From the NCBI RefSeq assembly GCF_026625885.1, contig NZ_CP113068.1:3286001-3350000 (forward strand): a stretch of DNA of 64,000 nucleotides. The letters are read 5' to 3'. The notes under the pieces are model-generated. The model saw only the letters and a program-made list of their open reading frames with translations, was not told where the DNA came from and did not search any database. A program made the translations under genes and the position numbers. Source of the stretch: Roseateles sp. SL47 (lineage in GTDB: Bacteria; Pseudomonadota; Gammaproteobacteria; Burkholderiales; Burkholderiaceae_C). The first letter of the stretch is position 1, and each line of letters starts with the position of its first letter. Of the stretch, positions 18,020 to 28,433 are shown piece by piece.

Positions 18020-18145
18020 CAATTTCTCATTCTTGTCTAGGATGGCAGCCGCTGGAGAATGCCGCAGCCGGACGCGTGTCGCAGAACGCTCGCCGGCTGC
18101 CCCGATCGGTGCCCTCCCGCCCATCAACACCTCTTGGAGACATCA

Positions 18146-19912
18146 ATGGGACATCAGAACCGCTTTGAAGTGCCGGGGATGCTGCGCACGGTCGCCTTCG
18201 GCCTGCTGGTTGCCGCCAGCGCCCAGGCCTCGGCCAGCGTCACCAATCCGACCATCGGCCGCCTGCTGTGGTCGGAAGAGTTCAATGGCAGTGCCTTGAA
18301 CACCGGCGTGTGGAGAACCTACGACGGCAACGGCTGCCAGATCAACCTCTGCGGCTACGGCAATGCGGAGCTGGAGTACTACAGCCCCAACAACCTCTCC
18401 ATTGCAGACGTTCCGTTTGAGCCCGGCACCCGGGCGCTGGCCATTCGTGCGCAGCGGCAGACGGTGGGGAGCAACCAGTTCACCTCCGGCAAGGTGGACA
18501 CCTACGGCAAGGTGCAGATCCAGTACGGGATGGTTGAGATCCGGATGGCCTCGCCGTCCGTCACCACCGGCCTGTGGCCGGCCGCATGGATGCTGGGCAC
18601 CAGCCCGCAGACCTGGCCGCGCAATGGCGAGATCGACATCATGGAGCAGGGCCATCGCGCCTCGGCGTGGTCCGCCGCCGGTGCGTCGTCCCCCGACTAT
18701 TACGTCGGCGCCAACGTCATCACCTGGAGTCAGGCGGCCTGCGTCCCCGGCAATGAGTCATGCGCCGCGTCCACCGCCTGGCAGACCAAAAACTGGTACA
18801 AGCCGCAGGCCACGCTGGCCAACCGCTTTGTCAAATACCGCCTCTACTGGACCGACAGCCAGATGCGCTTCACCGTCATCGACAACGACGGTGAACATGA
18901 CATGTACAACGCGCCGCTGCCGGTGAACTCCACATCACTGCAAGCCCCGTTCTATCTGCTGCTGAACCTGGCCGTGGGGGGCAATTTCACCGATGCTGCC
19001 ACGCCTTCGCAGGTCACCGCAGCACTGCCTGCCACGATGTATGTGGACTACATCCGCGTCTACGAGCTGGACGGCAAGGGCGAGGTGAAGCTGGGCAGCC
19101 AGGTGGTGCCGGAGGTCGGCAAGTTCGGTGTGTTCACCGACACCACCACGGTGAACAACAAGCTGGTGGCCGGCACTTCGTCCGACATCTTCCTGTGGAA
19201 CAGCGCCTCCTCCGGCGCCGGCAACATCGCGCCGTTTGAGGGCAGCAACGTGATGGCCTGGAGCTACAACGCGCCGGGCCAGTGGTTTGGCGGCAGCGTC
19301 CAGTCTCGCCAGATTCGGGACCTCACCAACTTCCGCAATGGCACGGTGAAGTTCCGTATCAAGATCCCGGCGGATGTGTCCTTCAACATCGGCATTGGCG
19401 ACACCTACACCAACCAGTCGTGGGTGAACTTCCCGCCCAACACCACCACCTACGGTCTGGTGCGCAATGGGGATTGGGCCACGGCCACCATCCCGGTGTC
19501 CACGCTGATCGGCACGAAGGTGGCGCTGCAATCCATCGCGGACATCTTCATGATCTCCAGCGACGCCAACCGCTTTCCCACGTCCACCTTCCAGTTCGCC
19601 ATCGATGATGTGGTGTGGGATTCCGGCACCACCTCGCAGGACCCGCCCACCCAACCCACGCCGGCCGGCATCTCACAGCCCACGTCCACCTCGGTCAAGT
19701 TCTCCGAACCCACCGGTACCTGGGCCGACGTTCACTACACCGTCAACGGCGGTGGCCAGTTGAATGTGCGGATGCAGAAGGAGGGGAGTGGGAATGCCTA
19801 CACGGTGAGTGGCTTGAAGACCGGCGACGTGGTGCGCTACAGCTTCACCTACTGGGACCCTAGCCGCAATGCCGCCTATGACACGGCCCTGCAGAGCTAT
19901 ACGCTGAAGTGA
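18146..19912 (+). CDS. secreted GH16 beta-1,3-glucanase (laminarinase-like) with C-terminal binding modules
   Basis: The protein has 588 residues from the ATG at 18146, preceded by TTGGAGA. The signal peptide ends near residue 30 (ASA-SV). The GH16 catalytic domain occupies about residues 33-325 and has the active-site sequence EIDIME, with Glu162 as nucleophile, Asp164, and Glu167 as acid/base. Residues 330-495 form a beta-rich galactose-binding-like module. After a Pro/Thr linker, residues 505-588 resemble a CBM56-type beta-1,3-glucan-binding domain. It probably cuts laminarin-like or fungal cell-wall glucans outside the cell. A LacI-type operator upstream suggests regulation by sugar. Confidence 0.88.
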   Translation: MGHQNRFEVPGMLRTVAFGLLVAASAQASASVTNPTIGRLLWSEEFNGSALNTGVWRTYDGNGCQINLCGYGNAELEYYSPNNLSIADVPFEPGTRALAIRAQRQTVGSNQFTSGKVDTYGKVQIQYGMVEIRMASPSVTTGLWPAAWMLGTSPQTWPRNGEIDIMEQGHRASAWSAAGASSPDYYVGANVITWSQAACVPGNESCAASTAWQTKNWYKPQATLANRFVKYRLYWTDSQMRFTVIDNDGEHDMYNAPLPVNSTSLQAPFYLLLNLAVGGNFTDAATPSQVTAALPATMYVDYIRVYELDGKGEVKLGSQVVPEVGKFGVFTDTTTVNNKLVAGTSSDIFLWNSASSGAGNIAPFEGSNVMAWSYNAPGQWFGGSVQSRQIRDLTNFRNGTVKFRIKIPADVSFNIGIGDTYTNQSWVNFPPNTTTYGLVRNGDWATATIPVSTLIGTKVALQSIADIFMISSDANRFPTSTFQFAIDDVVWDSGTTSQDPPTQPTPAGISQPTSTSVKFSEPTGTWADVHYTVNGGGQLNVRMQKEGSGNAYTVSGLKTGDVVRYSFTYWDPSRNAAYDTALQSYTLK

Positions 19913-19953
19913 GCCAGCACACCGGCGGTGCCGCCTGTCGCTGACCCAAACAC

Positions 19954-19977
19954 AAACGCCCGGCATGCCGGGCGTTT
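19954..19977. terminator. bidirectional terminator between GH16 and chemoreceptor genes
   Basis: This is a perfect 24-base inverted repeat with 12-base arms, rich in GC at the core, with AAAC/GTTT ends. It is centred in the 99-base gap between two converging genes. On the minus strand it is followed by a T-rich stretch. Confidence 0.75.
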
Positions 19978-20011
19978 GACTTGGAATGTGCCGTTGAGAA
20001 GACCGAGCGGG

Positions 20012-21526
20012 TCAGGCTTCCTGGCCGAGGTTGAAGGCCTCCACCGTGGCGGACTGCTCCAGCGCGGCTTGCCGCAAGCCGACGGCCGCAGCCGCTGATT
20101 GCTCCACCAGAGCCGCATTCTGCTGGGTGACGGTGTCCAGCTCCGAGACGGACCGGCTCACCTTGTCGATGCCGCCGGCCTGATCCGATGCCGAGGCGGA
20201 GATCTCGCCGATGATGCTGGCGACATGCCGCACGCTCGACAGGATGTCCTGCATGGCTTGGCCGGCCTCGCGTACGCGGCGGTCGCCTTCGGCCACCTTC
20301 TCGCTGGAGACGGAGATCAGCTGTTTGATTTCACGCGCGGCCTGCGCGCTGCGTTGTGCCAGTGAGCGGACTTCGCCCGCCACCACCGCAAACCCACGCC
20401 CTTGTTCGCCGGCACGTGCGGCTTCCACTGCCGCATTCAGCGCCAGGATGTTGGTCTGGAACGCGATGCCGTCGATGACGCCGATGATCTCCTCGATCCG
20501 ACCCGACGCCTGGGTGATGCCGTTCATGTTGGACACCACCCCGGTGACGATCGACTCGCCGCGCTGCGCAGACTCGCTCGCCTGGCGGGCCAGGTCGGTG
20601 GCCTGCTGAGCGCTCGCAGCGGTCTGACGCACCGTCGTGGACATTTCTGTCATCGAATGCGCGGTCTGTTCCAGGTTGGCGGACATCCGCTCGGTGCGAT
20701 CACTCAGATCCTGGCTGCCTGCCGCGATCTCGGCCGACGCCTGTGCCACCGACTCGGCCGCAGTACGAATGCCGCGAACGGTGCCGCGCAGTTTCACCGC
20801 CATGCGCAACAGGGCCGCCTGCAAGGACTTGCCGTCATTCGCTTGACGCGTGTTGATGCTCAGATCCCCGGCCGCAATGCTGTCGGCGATGCGCCGCAGC
20901 GCGTCCGGCTCGTCGCCCAGGTCTCGCCAGACCGAGCTCACGATCATGTGCGCGCCCAGCCCCAGGCAGGCCAGGATGACCACGCCCAGGCCAATCACGA
21001 CCATCTGGCCGCGTCGCACCCCCGCTGCGGCTTCGGCTTGCGCCTGCTCAACGGCGGCCTGGGCCACCTTGCGCAGCTCGGCGATTTGACCGTCCCACAA
21101 CCCCTTGTTCTGGGTCATGCGCTGCATGCTGTCGCCTGCCTCGCCTTTACCCGCCATGGCATTGGCTGCCTGCAGGGCTGCCGGAAGGTAATTGGCCAGG
21201 ACCTGCTTGAGCTTGGCCACTCGGTCCGATTCAAAGGGGAGGCGGGTGAGCTCAGCCAGTTCCTTCTCCGCCCGTGTGGCTTGTGCTTGGGCCTCTTTCA
21301 GCTTGTCGGCATCGCCTTCGGTCGCCGCCGCCTGCACAGCCGCGCGGAAGTCTTCAACCGCCTGGGACAGACGGTTGATCGACTCCTTGGCGGGGTAGGC
21401 GGTGTTTTGAAGGCCTTCAAGTGCGGCAGAGGTGCGAGCCCCCACCGCATAGGTGATGGCGATGCCAATCAGGAACACCACCGCCGCAAGGACAGGCAGC
21501 ATCCAGATGCGTTGCCTTAGTTTCAT
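20012..21526 (-). CDS. methyl-accepting chemotaxis protein
   Basis: This is a 504-residue chemoreceptor. TM1 is at residues 8-28, a helical periplasmic sensor of about 155 residues follows, and TM2 is near 188-210. A HAMP region ([15 protein letters not shown]) and a long coiled-coil signalling hairpin come next, with the conserved tip near [21 protein letters not shown]. No CheR-tethering pentapeptide is at the C-terminus. A ribosome site (AAGGGG) precedes the ATG. It lies 39 bases downstream of the small binding-protein gene and is probably co-transcribed with it and the porin, which suggests it may sense the same ligand. Confidence 0.9.
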   Translation of the reverse strand: MKLRQRIWMLPVLAAVVFLIGIAITYAVGARTSAALEGLQNTAYPAKESINRLSQAVEDFRAAVQAAATEGDADKLKEAQAQATRAEKELAELTRLPFESDRVAKLKQVLANYLPAALQAANAMAGKGEAGDSMQRMTQNKGLWDGQIAELRKVAQAAVEQAQAEAAAGVRRGQMVVIGLGVVILACLGLGAHMIVSSVWRDLGDEPDALRRIADSIAAGDLSINTRQANDGKSLQAALLRMAVKLRGTVRGIRTAAESVAQASAEIAAGSQDLSDRTERMSANLEQTAHSMTEMSTTVRQTAASAQQATDLARQASESAQRGESIVTGVVSNMNGITQASGRIEEIIGVIDGIAFQTNILALNAAVEAARAGEQGRGFAVVAGEVRSLAQRSAQAAREIKQLISVSSEKVAEGDRRVREAGQAMQDILSSVRHVASIIGEISASASDQAGGIDKVSRSVSELDTVTQQNAALVEQSAAAAVGLRQAALEQSATVEAFNLGQEA

Positions 21527-21565
21527 TCTTCACCCCTTCAGGTTTGTCAGCGACCCAGCGATTGT

Positions 21566-21964
21566 TCAGGGAAGGGTCAGCAGGACTTTGACGCTGGCGT
21601 CTGCGGCGCTTTTGTCGATGTAGCCCACGGCCTTGGGGTTGTTGGCGACTTCCTTCTTGACCGCTGCAGCGTCTGCCGCCTCCTTGGGCGGCTGTGCCTT
21701 GCCGGAGAAGGCCAGGCGGGCCCAGGTGGCCTTGATCTGTGCGGCATCCTTGCCGGTGGCCTTCTCATAGAAGCTGGCTCGGATCGGCGAGGCTTCCGGA
21801 AGGTCGATCGGCTGCGCAGCCTGGCTCTTGCCGAGGTAGATTTCAGCCACTTGCTCCTTGGTGAGCGGAGCAGCGTTGGGATGTCCCACAACCACAATCT
21901 CTGCAAAGGCCGCTTGGCTAGCCAGCAGGAGGGAAGCGAGAGTCAGAGTGATATGACGGCTCAT
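21566..21964 (-). CDS. small PstS-like periplasmic binding protein
   Basis: The protein has 132 residues from the ATG at 21964, with GAGG upstream. A signal peptide ends at AFA-E near residue 22. The mature part (IVVVGHPNAAPLTKEQVAEIYLGK, and KAVGYIDKSAAD near the end) matches the shortened phosphate-binding-protein-like proteins, about half the length of true PstS and therefore lacking a full two-lobed site. No ABC permease genes are near. It sits between a porin gene and a chemoreceptor gene on the same strand, so it may present a ligand to the receptor rather than feed a transporter. Confidence 0.75.
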   Translation of the reverse strand: MSRHITLTLASLLLASQAAFAEIVVVGHPNAAPLTKEQVAEIYLGKSQAAQPIDLPEASPIRASFYEKATGKDAAQIKATWARLAFSGKAQPPKEAADAAAVKKEVANNPKAVGYIDKSAADASVKVLLTLP

Positions 21965-21980
21965 GTTGCTTGCCTCGTGA

Positions 21981-23084
21981 TCAATAGACAAAATCCACAG
22001 CCACGCTGAGGGTGGTCACGTTCTTGGCGATGTTGGGCGCCGAGCTCAAAGCCGAGCCGCCTGAGCCGCCCGAGGTCACAAAGCTGGCGCCGCCGGTGCC
22101 CTTGGTGTCGATGCGTTCAAGCTGGAACTTCAGAGCGGCCGACTTGAAGGCGTCCCAACGGGCCCCCAGGGCAAGGGTGTTTTGCGGGTTCACCACACTG
22201 CTCTTGGCCGCCTTTCGTTCACCGTAAGAGGCGTAGGGCACCCATTTGCCCATGCGATAACCGGCTTGCAAATACCAGGCATTGGCGGCAATCAGGGTGG
22301 CTGCGGCGCTGGAGCGGCGCTGGACATATTCCCCCTGCAGCAAGACGTTCGAGCGGTCTACCGTGAAACCGTAGCCATTGAAGGTGTAGACCTCATGCAC
22401 GCCCGGGCCGAGCACGGCTTGGACCTGTGGGTCGGCTTTGGTCTGACCTACGCGAAGGGTGTACCAGTCACCATCCCAGACCACGTTGAGGTTGCGGATC
22501 TTCTTGACGTCGAACACACCCAAGGTGGATTTGCCGTAGGATGCACCGGCGGTGAGCGTGCCACCGCCCACATGCCAGGCGTAGCTGAGATCGCCGCCTG
22601 TCATGCTGTTGTTGAGCAGGTCCAGGCCATAAACCTCATTGGAGGGGCGCAGCGCCGTGTTGGCATACCCGATGCGGCGGGAATCCGACACCAGGAAGTT
22701 GGAGACTAGCAACTTGCCTGCGCGGGCACTCAGGTTCTCCACCGGAGTGACCTTGACATAAGCCCAATCGAAGCGCGTGGTCAATTCGTCGGAGTCGCGC
22801 TCGGCAGTGAGCGATTGCACCGTGGCGGAGAGCCAGTCGTTCGCCTTGGCGGTCAGTTGCAGGCCCAGGTTGGAGTCCACCAGCAGACTTGGGGTCTTGG
22901 TGGCGCCCTTGGCCTGTCGTTCACGGACATAGTCCGCTACATCGGTACTGGAGCGCACCGCCCCCAGCGTGCCGAAGGCACTGAAGGTGAGGTACTGCCC
23001 GATGGCAGTTTCCGCCAGGGCGGGTTGCGCCAGGGCGGCGACGGCAGCGGCGGCGATCAAAGGCCGAAGAGTCATGCGCTTCAT
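21981..23084 (-). CDS. outer-membrane porin-like protein
   Basis: The protein has 367 residues from the ATG at 23084 (weak AGGA upstream). The signal peptide is cleaved after ALA near residue 24. The mature protein consists of alternating strands and ends in the aromatic residue Tyr (VDFVY), as expected of a beta-barrel. It is shorter than most phosphate-selective porins and is not a clear match to the usual Burkholderiales trimeric porins. It is the first gene of a minus-strand set with the binding protein (16 bases downstream) and the chemoreceptor. Confidence 0.75.
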   Translation of the reverse strand: MKRMTLRPLIAAAAVAALAQPALAETAIGQYLTFSAFGTLGAVRSSTDVADYVRERQAKGATKTPSLLVDSNLGLQLTAKANDWLSATVQSLTAERDSDELTTRFDWAYVKVTPVENLSARAGKLLVSNFLVSDSRRIGYANTALRPSNEVYGLDLLNNSMTGGDLSYAWHVGGGTLTAGASYGKSTLGVFDVKKIRNLNVVWDGDWYTLRVGQTKADPQVQAVLGPGVHEVYTFNGYGFTVDRSNVLLQGEYVQRRSSAAATLIAANAWYLQAGYRMGKWVPYASYGERKAAKSSVVNPQNTLALGARWDAFKSAALKFQLERIDTKGTGGASFVTSGGSGGSALSSAPNIAKNVTTLSVAVDFVY

Positions 23085-23510
23085 ACAGTTCCTAACTTCA
23101 GGTTGTCGGGGATTCGGTGACTGAAGGTTACGGAACAGTTTCAAAACCGCTGTCAGACGATTACCTACATGAAATCAGGGATGCGAAATCCGCACGTACG
23201 ACGTTGTGTCGATGTTGCAGGCGGGGCACGTTAAACGTTGCACCTCGCTGGGGAGTGAAATCCTGCACGCCCCCCATTCCGAAACTCGCGGTAATCGCGC
23301 GCGGGTAGGACATCTGCCAGAGAGCGCTCTGGGTCCATCCTTGCGCAGGTGTCCACCCAGGTGCGTTGATGCCGAGCGGAGCTGCATCCCGCCTGTGTGC
23401 TGGACACGAAAAAGCCCGCCGGTGGCGGGCTTTGCATCGCAGCAAGAAGCTCCCCCTCAGAAGCTTGTGCGATTGGCGGAAGTGGTGTGCAAAAAAGCGG
23501 TGAAAACCGC
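23085..23510. other. intergenic region between porin and cold-shock genes
   Basis: This 426-base gap holds the porin operon promoter region (minus strand) and the cold-shock gene terminator at 23411-23433. I found no coding sequence, no convincing Pho box and no clear -35/-10 pair. Confidence 0.4.
23411..23433 (-). terminator. terminator of the cold-shock gene
   Basis: Ten-base arms (AAAGCCCGCC and its complement) enclose a 3-base loop. On the minus strand the hairpin is followed by a run of T, the form of an intrinsic terminator. It lies 78 bases after the cold-shock gene stop. Confidence 0.8.
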
Positions 23511-23783
23511 TCAGGCTGTCGCCGCTGGCTGTGCCGCCATGACGGATTCGGCCAGCAGGCCCACATCCACCAGGTCGGACTCCAACGGGCGAATGTTCTG
23601 AGCCATCTGGCCCTTCGGACCATGTACCAGCTCGTAACTCACCTTGCCGCCCTGCTTGAGCGTGCGGAAACCTTCCATCTGGATGGCTGAGAAGTGCGCA
23701 AAAACATCGCCCCCGCCTTGATCCGGCTCAATGAAGCCAAACCCTTTGGCATCGTTGAACCACTTTACCGTGCCTGTAGCCAT
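23511..23783 (-). CDS. cold-shock domain protein
   Basis: This 90-residue protein starts at the ATG at 23783, behind GGAGAG. Residues 1-67 are a cold-shock domain with the RNA-binding motifs KGFGFIEP and DVFAHF, so it is predicted to bind single-stranded RNA or DNA as an RNA chaperone. It is about 20 residues longer than CspA; the C-terminal extension is helical and alanine-rich. It has its own terminator and is transcribed away from clpS. Confidence 0.92.
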   Translation of the reverse strand: MATGTVKWFNDAKGFGFIEPDQGGGDVFAHFSAIQMEGFRTLKQGGKVSYELVHGPKGQMAQNIRPLESDLVDVGLLAESVMAAQPAATA

Positions 23784-24016
23784 TTTTTTCTCTCCGTCCC
23801 GGTGTCTTGTCGCACCCGAGCGGATTCTCAAATCCGCGTCAAGGCAGTGTCAATTCAGGAACTCCCCGGGGTCGGCACCGCTGAAGATGCCAAACTAGGG
23901 CTTTTCCCGAGGATCCGATCTTCCGACGGCTCATCTGAAACCTGCCCCGAAGCTGATCAATTTCTCGATTGCTTGAAACCCGGGAACCCGTCCACATGTA
24001 GGGAAGTCCCGCTGTT

Positions 24017-24027
24017 TATAGAATCGG
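24017..24027 (+). promoter_or_regulatory. possible -10 region of clpS (TATAGAATCGG)
   Basis: TATAGAATCGG lies immediately before the clpS ATG at 24031. The same 11 bases occur upstream of lysC at 34962-34972. If used as a -10, transcription would begin at or next to the start codon. No good -35 lies 17 bases upstream, so this is tentative. Confidence 0.35.
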
Positions 24028-24030
24028 CTC

Positions 24031-24396
24031 ATGCCTTTGTTTGCCCACAACTCCACGCCAGCGGGACCGCCGGGCACGCCACCGGGCCATGAAGAGGACG
24101 GCGGCGCGTCTACGACGCTGGAGCGTGTTGCTCAGAAGACGGAGCCTCCGCGCCTGTATCAGGTGCTGATGCTCAACGATGACTTCACGCCGATGGAATT
24201 CGTAGTGATGGTCTTGCAGGAGTATTTCCGCCACGATCTGGACACGGCCACCCAGATCATGTTGAAGATCCATCACGAAGGTCGTGGCGTCTGCGGTGTT
24301 TTCACCAAGGATGTCGCGGCCACCAAGGTCGAAATGGTCCTGGCCGCCGCCCGGCGAGCCGGTCATCCCCTGCAGTGCATTATGGAGGCCGCATGA
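24031..24396 (+). CDS. clpS: ClpS, adaptor of the ClpAP protease
   Basis: This 121-residue protein matches ClpS throughout residues 40-121, including the N-degron pocket segment [16 protein letters not shown] and the [12 protein letters not shown] region. It delivers proteins with destabilising N-termini to ClpA. Residues 1-38 are a proline-rich, probably flexible arm. No Shine-Dalgarno sequence precedes the ATG. The stop overlaps the clpA start by 4 bases, the usual clpS-clpA arrangement. Confidence 0.95.
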   Translation: MPLFAHNSTPAGPPGTPPGHEEDGGASTTLERVAQKTEPPRLYQVLMLNDDFTPMEFVVMVLQEYFRHDLDTATQIMLKIHHEGRGVCGVFTKDVAATKVEMVLAAARRAGHPLQCIMEAA

Positions 24397-26711
24397 TTGC
24401 GCAAGAGCTTGAAGTCAGCCTGCACATGGCGTTTGTTGAAGCGCGCCAGCAGCGCCACGAGTTCATTACCGTGGAGCACCTGCTGATGGCGTTGCTCGAC
24501 AACCCGTCCGCGGCCGAAGTGCTGCGCGCCTGCGCAGCCAATATTGAAGACCTGCGCAAGTCCCTGGCGCAGTTCATCAAGGAAAACACGCCCACGGTGG
24601 GCGGCACCGATGAGGTGGATACCCAGCCCACGCTGGGTTTCCAGCGCGTGATCCAACGCGCCATCATGCATGTGCAATCCACCGGCAACGGCAAGAAGGA
24701 AGTCACCGGCGCCAATGTCCTGGTGGCCATCTTCGGTGAGAAGGACTCCCACGCGGTCTACTACCTGCACCAGCAAGGGGTCACTCGCCTGGATGTCGTC
24801 AACTACATCGCCCATGGCATCAAGAAGAGCGAGCCGCCCGAGCCCCCCAAGGGCCCGGAAGGGTCCGGCAGCGAATCCGAGCGCGAAGAGGGCGACGCCC
24901 AGAGCGGCGGGGGCAAGGGTTCGCCCCTGGAGCAGTTCACCCAGAACCTCAACCAGCAGGCCCGCGACGGCAAGATCGACCCGCTGATCGGTCGTGAGCT
25001 GGAAGTGGAACGTGTGGTGCAGGTGCTGTGCCGCCGCCGCAAGAACAACCCGCTGCTGGTGGGTGAAGCCGGCGTGGGCAAGACCGCCATCGCCGAAGGC
25101 CTGGCCTGGCGCATCACCGAAGGCCAGGTGCCGGACGTGCTGGCCGAAGCCGTGGTCTATTCGCTGGACATGGGCGCCCTGCTGGCGGGCACCAAGTACC
25201 GGGGTGACTTCGAGCAACGCCTCAAGGCAGTGATCAAACAGCTCAAGGACCAGCCGGGCGCCATTCTGTTCATCGACGAGATCCACACCCTGATCGGTGC
25301 CGGTGCGGCTTCCGGCGGCACCCTGGACGCCAGCAACCTGCTGAAGCCGGCGCTGTCGTCCGGCCAGCTCAAGTGCATCGGCGCCACCACCTTCAGCGAA
25401 TATCGCGGCATCTTCGAAAAGGACGCGGCCCTGTCGCGTCGTTTCCAGAAGATCGACGTGGTGGAGCCGTCGGTGGAGCAGACGGTGGAGATCCTCAAGG
25501 GTCTGAAGTCCCGCTTTGAAGAGCACCACAGCGTGAAGTACGCGCTGGGCGCCCTGCAGGCGGCGGCGGAACTGTCGGCGAAGTACATCAACGACCGTCA
25601 TCTGCCGGACAAGGCCATCGACGTCATTGACGAGGCCGGTGCCGCCCAGCGTGTGCTGCCCAAGAGCAAGCAGAAGAAGACGATCACCCGCGCTGAAGTG
25701 GAAGACATCGTGGCCAAGATTGCCCGTATTCCGCCGGCCTCGGTGTCGTCGGATGACCGTGGCAAGCTCAAGAGCCTGGACCGCGATCTCAAGAGCGTGG
25801 TGTTCGGTCAGGACCCATCCATCGACGCCCTGGCGGCCGCCATCAAGATGGCCCGCTCGGGCCTGGGCAAGCCGGACAAGCCGATCGGCTCCTTCCTCTT
25901 CACCGGCCCGACCGGTGTGGGCAAGACCGAGGTGGCCAAGCAGCTGGCCTATATCCTGGGCATCGAGCTGATCCGTTTTGACATGTCCGAGTACATGGAA
26001 CGCCATGCGGTGAGCCGTCTGATCGGCGCGCCTCCGGGCTACGTGGGCTTTGACCAGGGCGGTCTGCTGACCGAGGCGGTCACCAAGAAGCCGCATGCGG
26101 TGCTGCTGCTCGACGAAATCGAGAAGGCGCATCCGGATGTCTTCAACGTGCTGCTGCAGGTGATGGACCACGGCACGCTGACCGACAACAACGGCCGCAA
26201 GGCCGACTTCCGCAACGTGATCATCATCATGACCACCAATGCGGGAGCGGAAGCGCTGCAGAAGGCCACCATCGGCTTCACGACCAAGCGCGAGCAGGGC
26301 GACGAAATGGGCGACATCAAGCGCCTGTTCACGCCGGAGTTCCGCAACCGCCTGGATGCCATCGTGCACTTCCGCTCCCTGGACGAAGACATCATCCTGC
26401 GGGTGGTGGACAAGTTTCTGCTGCAACTGGAAAGCCAGCTGCAGGAGAAGAAGGTGGAAGTCACCTTCAGCGATGCGCTGCGCAAACATCTGGCGTCCAA
26501 GGGCTTCGATCCGCAGATGGGCGCGCGGCCGATGCAGCGCCTCATCCAGGACACGATCCGTCGTGCACTGGCCGACGAGCTGCTGTTTGGCAAGCTGGTC
26601 GACGGTGGACGCCTGAGCGTGGACGTGGACGACAAGGGCGAGGTCCAACTGGACATCACCCCGCTGAAGAAGGACAACAAGCCGAAGGCGGAACCGGCCA
26701 CGGCCGATTGA
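24393..26711 (+). CDS. clpA: ClpA, ATPase subunit of ClpAP
   Basis: This is a 772-residue AAA+ unfoldase. The N-domain (about residues 1-145) binds ClpS. The first ATPase module has its Walker A at 224-231 (GEAGVGKT) and the second at 505-512 (GPTGVGKT), each followed by a Walker B ([16 protein letters not shown]). It unfolds substrates and feeds them to ClpP, whose gene is elsewhere. The start at 24393 has GGAGG nine bases upstream and is coupled to clpS. A hairpin terminator follows. Confidence 0.96.
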   Translation: MIAQELEVSLHMAFVEARQQRHEFITVEHLLMALLDNPSAAEVLRACAANIEDLRKSLAQFIKENTPTVGGTDEVDTQPTLGFQRVIQRAIMHVQSTGNGKKEVTGANVLVAIFGEKDSHAVYYLHQQGVTRLDVVNYIAHGIKKSEPPEPPKGPEGSGSESEREEGDAQSGGGKGSPLEQFTQNLNQQARDGKIDPLIGRELEVERVVQVLCRRRKNNPLLVGEAGVGKTAIAEGLAWRITEGQVPDVLAEAVVYSLDMGALLAGTKYRGDFEQRLKAVIKQLKDQPGAILFIDEIHTLIGAGAASGGTLDASNLLKPALSSGQLKCIGATTFSEYRGIFEKDAALSRRFQKIDVVEPSVEQTVEILKGLKSRFEEHHSVKYALGALQAAAELSAKYINDRHLPDKAIDVIDEAGAAQRVLPKSKQKKTITRAEVEDIVAKIARIPPASVSSDDRGKLKSLDRDLKSVVFGQDPSIDALAAAIKMARSGLGKPDKPIGSFLFTGPTGVGKTEVAKQLAYILGIELIRFDMSEYMERHAVSRLIGAPPGYVGFDQGGLLTEAVTKKPHAVLLLDEIEKAHPDVFNVLLQVMDHGTLTDNNGRKADFRNVIIIMTTNAGAEALQKATIGFTTKREQGDEMGDIKRLFTPEFRNRLDAIVHFRSLDEDIILRVVDKFLLQLESQLQEKKVEVTFSDALRKHLASKGFDPQMGARPMQRLIQDTIRRALADELLFGKLVDGGRLSVDVDDKGEVQLDITPLKKDNKPKAEPATAD

Positions 26712-26745
26712 TGACCTGCGGGCTCTTGCTGCCCGCCCCCACGGC

Positions 26746-26769
26746 AAAGGCCCGCTTCGGCGGGCCTTT
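26746..26769 (+). terminator. terminator of clpS-clpA
   Basis: Ten-base arms (AAAGGCCCGC and complement) enclose a TTCG tetraloop. It starts 35 bases after the clpA stop and ends in TTTG. Confidence 0.8.
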
Positions 26770-26815
26770 GTTCTGGTTGAGCCGTGGAGCGCCAGGCCTG
26801 CGGGAAGGTGCCCGT

Positions 26816-27604
26816 CTACTCCGCCGGGTCCTGCCTGAAAAACGCTGCCAGCACGCGGTAGAGCTGCGGCTGCTCATGGCGCAGTTCGACCGGCGCCACA
26901 AAAAACGCCTCCACCGCCACGGCAAAGAATTCTTCCGGCGCTTCGGCGCCGTAAGGGTCAATGACGGTGGTGTGCCCGGCATCCACCTGTTCACAGAACC
27001 ATTGCCACTCCGCCTCCAGCGTGGCCGCCCAGCGGGCCCGGGCTTGCGGGGAGTCCAACGCAGGTGCGCCGTTGGCCCAGCCGTCCCGCATGTCGATCAC
27101 ATGCGCAAACTCGTGGATCACGACGTTATAGGCCGGATCGAACCCTTCCAGCCGGTCCAGGGCTTCCGGCGCCACCTCGCTCCAGGCCAGCATCAGCGGC
27201 CCGCCTTCCATGGCTTCACCGGCCAGCGTTTCGTCGTAGGCGTGGACCACGCCGTCTTCATCCATGACCTCGCGCGGCGCCACCACTTCGCCTTCATGCA
27301 TGACGATGCCAACAAAGCCGTCATACCAGGCCAGCCCTAGTTTCAGCACCGGCAGGCAGGCTTGCGCCGCCACGGCGACGGCCACTTCGTCCGTGACCTG
27401 GAATCCGTTGGCGCCGTGGAACTCCTTGGAGGCGAGGAAGAGGGATGAGAGGCGGCGCAGTTCCGTCAGGTCCTGCGTCGACCGGCGCCCCAGAAACGGA
27501 TAACGCGCCAGCGTCAGCGCCCAGAGTGCGTCAGGAATGGCATGTTGCGCCAGCAGGCGTTGCTCACGGTGCTGGTGCCAGCGCTGCAGCAGGGTGCTCC
27601 ACAT
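26816..27604 (-). CDS. mtfA: MtfA-like zinc peptidase (M90 family)
   Basis: The 262-residue protein carries the zinc-protease motif HEFAH (VIHEFAHVIDM, about residues 160-164) and a downstream glutamate-rich segment (EEFFAVAVEAFF) that fits the third ligand. Length and pattern match MtfA, the peptidase that in E. coli binds the glucose repressor Mlc. Whether it does so here is unknown, as Mlc is not visible. It lies 13 bases after lpxH on the same strand. Confidence 0.85.
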   Translation of the reverse strand: MWSTLLQRWHQHREQRLLAQHAIPDALWALTLARYPFLGRRSTQDLTELRRLSSLFLASKEFHGANGFQVTDEVAVAVAAQACLPVLKLGLAWYDGFVGIVMHEGEVVAPREVMDEDGVVHAYDETLAGEAMEGGPLMLAWSEVAPEALDRLEGFDPAYNVVIHEFAHVIDMRDGWANGAPALDSPQARARWAATLEAEWQWFCEQVDAGHTTVIDPYGAEAPEEFFAVAVEAFFVAPVELRHEQPQLYRVLAAFFRQDPAE

Positions 27605-27617
27605 ACGCGCGCAGGCC

Positions 27618-28433
27618 TCAATGGCGATGGCGGTCCCGCACGGCCTCGGTGCGCATCGGCGCGTCGCGACGCAGCCCCGTGGCGTCCAGGATCAGCACGT
27701 CTCCGCGCTGGCCATGGTCGAAATCCCAGTCGGAGAGCACCACGCGTCGCAACCCGTTGCCCAGGTCATGCTCGCCAGGTCGATGGGTGTGGCCGTGGAT
27801 GAGGCTGTCGCAGCCCGCAGCCTTCAGCCAGTCGCGGCAGGCCTGGGCTTGCACATCGGCCCACAACGACGGGTCCATCTGGTGGGCTTTGCTGCGCTCA
27901 CGCAGATGGCGGGCCAGTGCGCGACGTGCTGCCAGCGGCAGTGCCAGCAGCAGCGCTTTGACCAGCGGCCGGCGCACGATCGAACGCGCCCGCTGATACC
28001 CTACGTCATCGATGCAGAGCAGGTCGCCATGGCTCAGCAGCCAACGGCGGCCGAAGGCCTCCAGCCGTGTCGGGTCGTCCAGCAATTGCAGGCCGGCGTC
28101 ATACGCCATGGCCGGGCCCAGCAGGAAGTCCCGGTTGCCGTGCATGAAAAACAGCCGGGTGCGGCGGGATGCATCCCGCAACAGGCTCATGCACTGCTGC
28201 TCAAAACTGTCGGGCAGCCAGCGGACGTCGTCACCAATCCAGGCTTCGAAGATATCGCCCAGCAGGAAGACCGCGTCCGCCGGGGTGGCCGCGAGATGCT
28301 CACGCAGCCGCTCCACCGTACGCGGCAGGGCGGGCGAGAGGTGCAGATCGGACAGCACATCCACCCGCCGCCAGCCCGGGTCGGCGCGCAGGGTCGCCAG
28401 AGGACCAGGCAGCGGGAAGGATGCAGCGTTCAC
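27618..28433 (-). CDS. lpxH: LpxH, UDP-2,3-diacylglucosamine diphosphatase
   Basis: This is a 271-residue calcineurin-like phosphoesterase. The dinuclear metal site is visible: SDLHLS near residue 27, [19 protein letters not shown] and the closing HGHTHRPG. It removes UMP from UDP-diacylglucosamine to make lipid X in lipid A synthesis, at the inner face of the cytoplasmic membrane. The start is a GTG at 28433 overlapping the ppiB stop (GTGA), so translation is probably coupled. Confidence 0.92.
   Translation of the reverse strand: MNAASFPLPGPLATLRADPGWRRVDVLSDLHLSPALPRTVERLREHLAATPADAVFLLGDIFEAWIGDDVRWLPDSFEQQCMSLLRDASRRTRLFFMHGNRDFLLGPAMAYDAGLQLLDDPTRLEAFGRRWLLSHGDLLCIDDVGYQRARSIVRRPLVKALLLALPLAARRALARHLRERSKAHQMDPSLWADVQAQACRDWLKAAGCDSLIHGHTHRPGEHDLGNGLRRVVLSDWDFDHGQRGDVLILDATGLRRDAPMRTEAVRDRHRH

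Noticed and set aside
23085..23180. Possible Pho box before the porin gene
   Set aside because: Only one half-like CTGTCA-type element is seen and no second direct repeat at the right spacing.
24363..26747. Long minus-strand open frame of 794 codons opposite clpA
   Set aside because: It is the antisense shadow of a highly conserved GC-rich gene; its product has no recognisable domain and clpA is certain.
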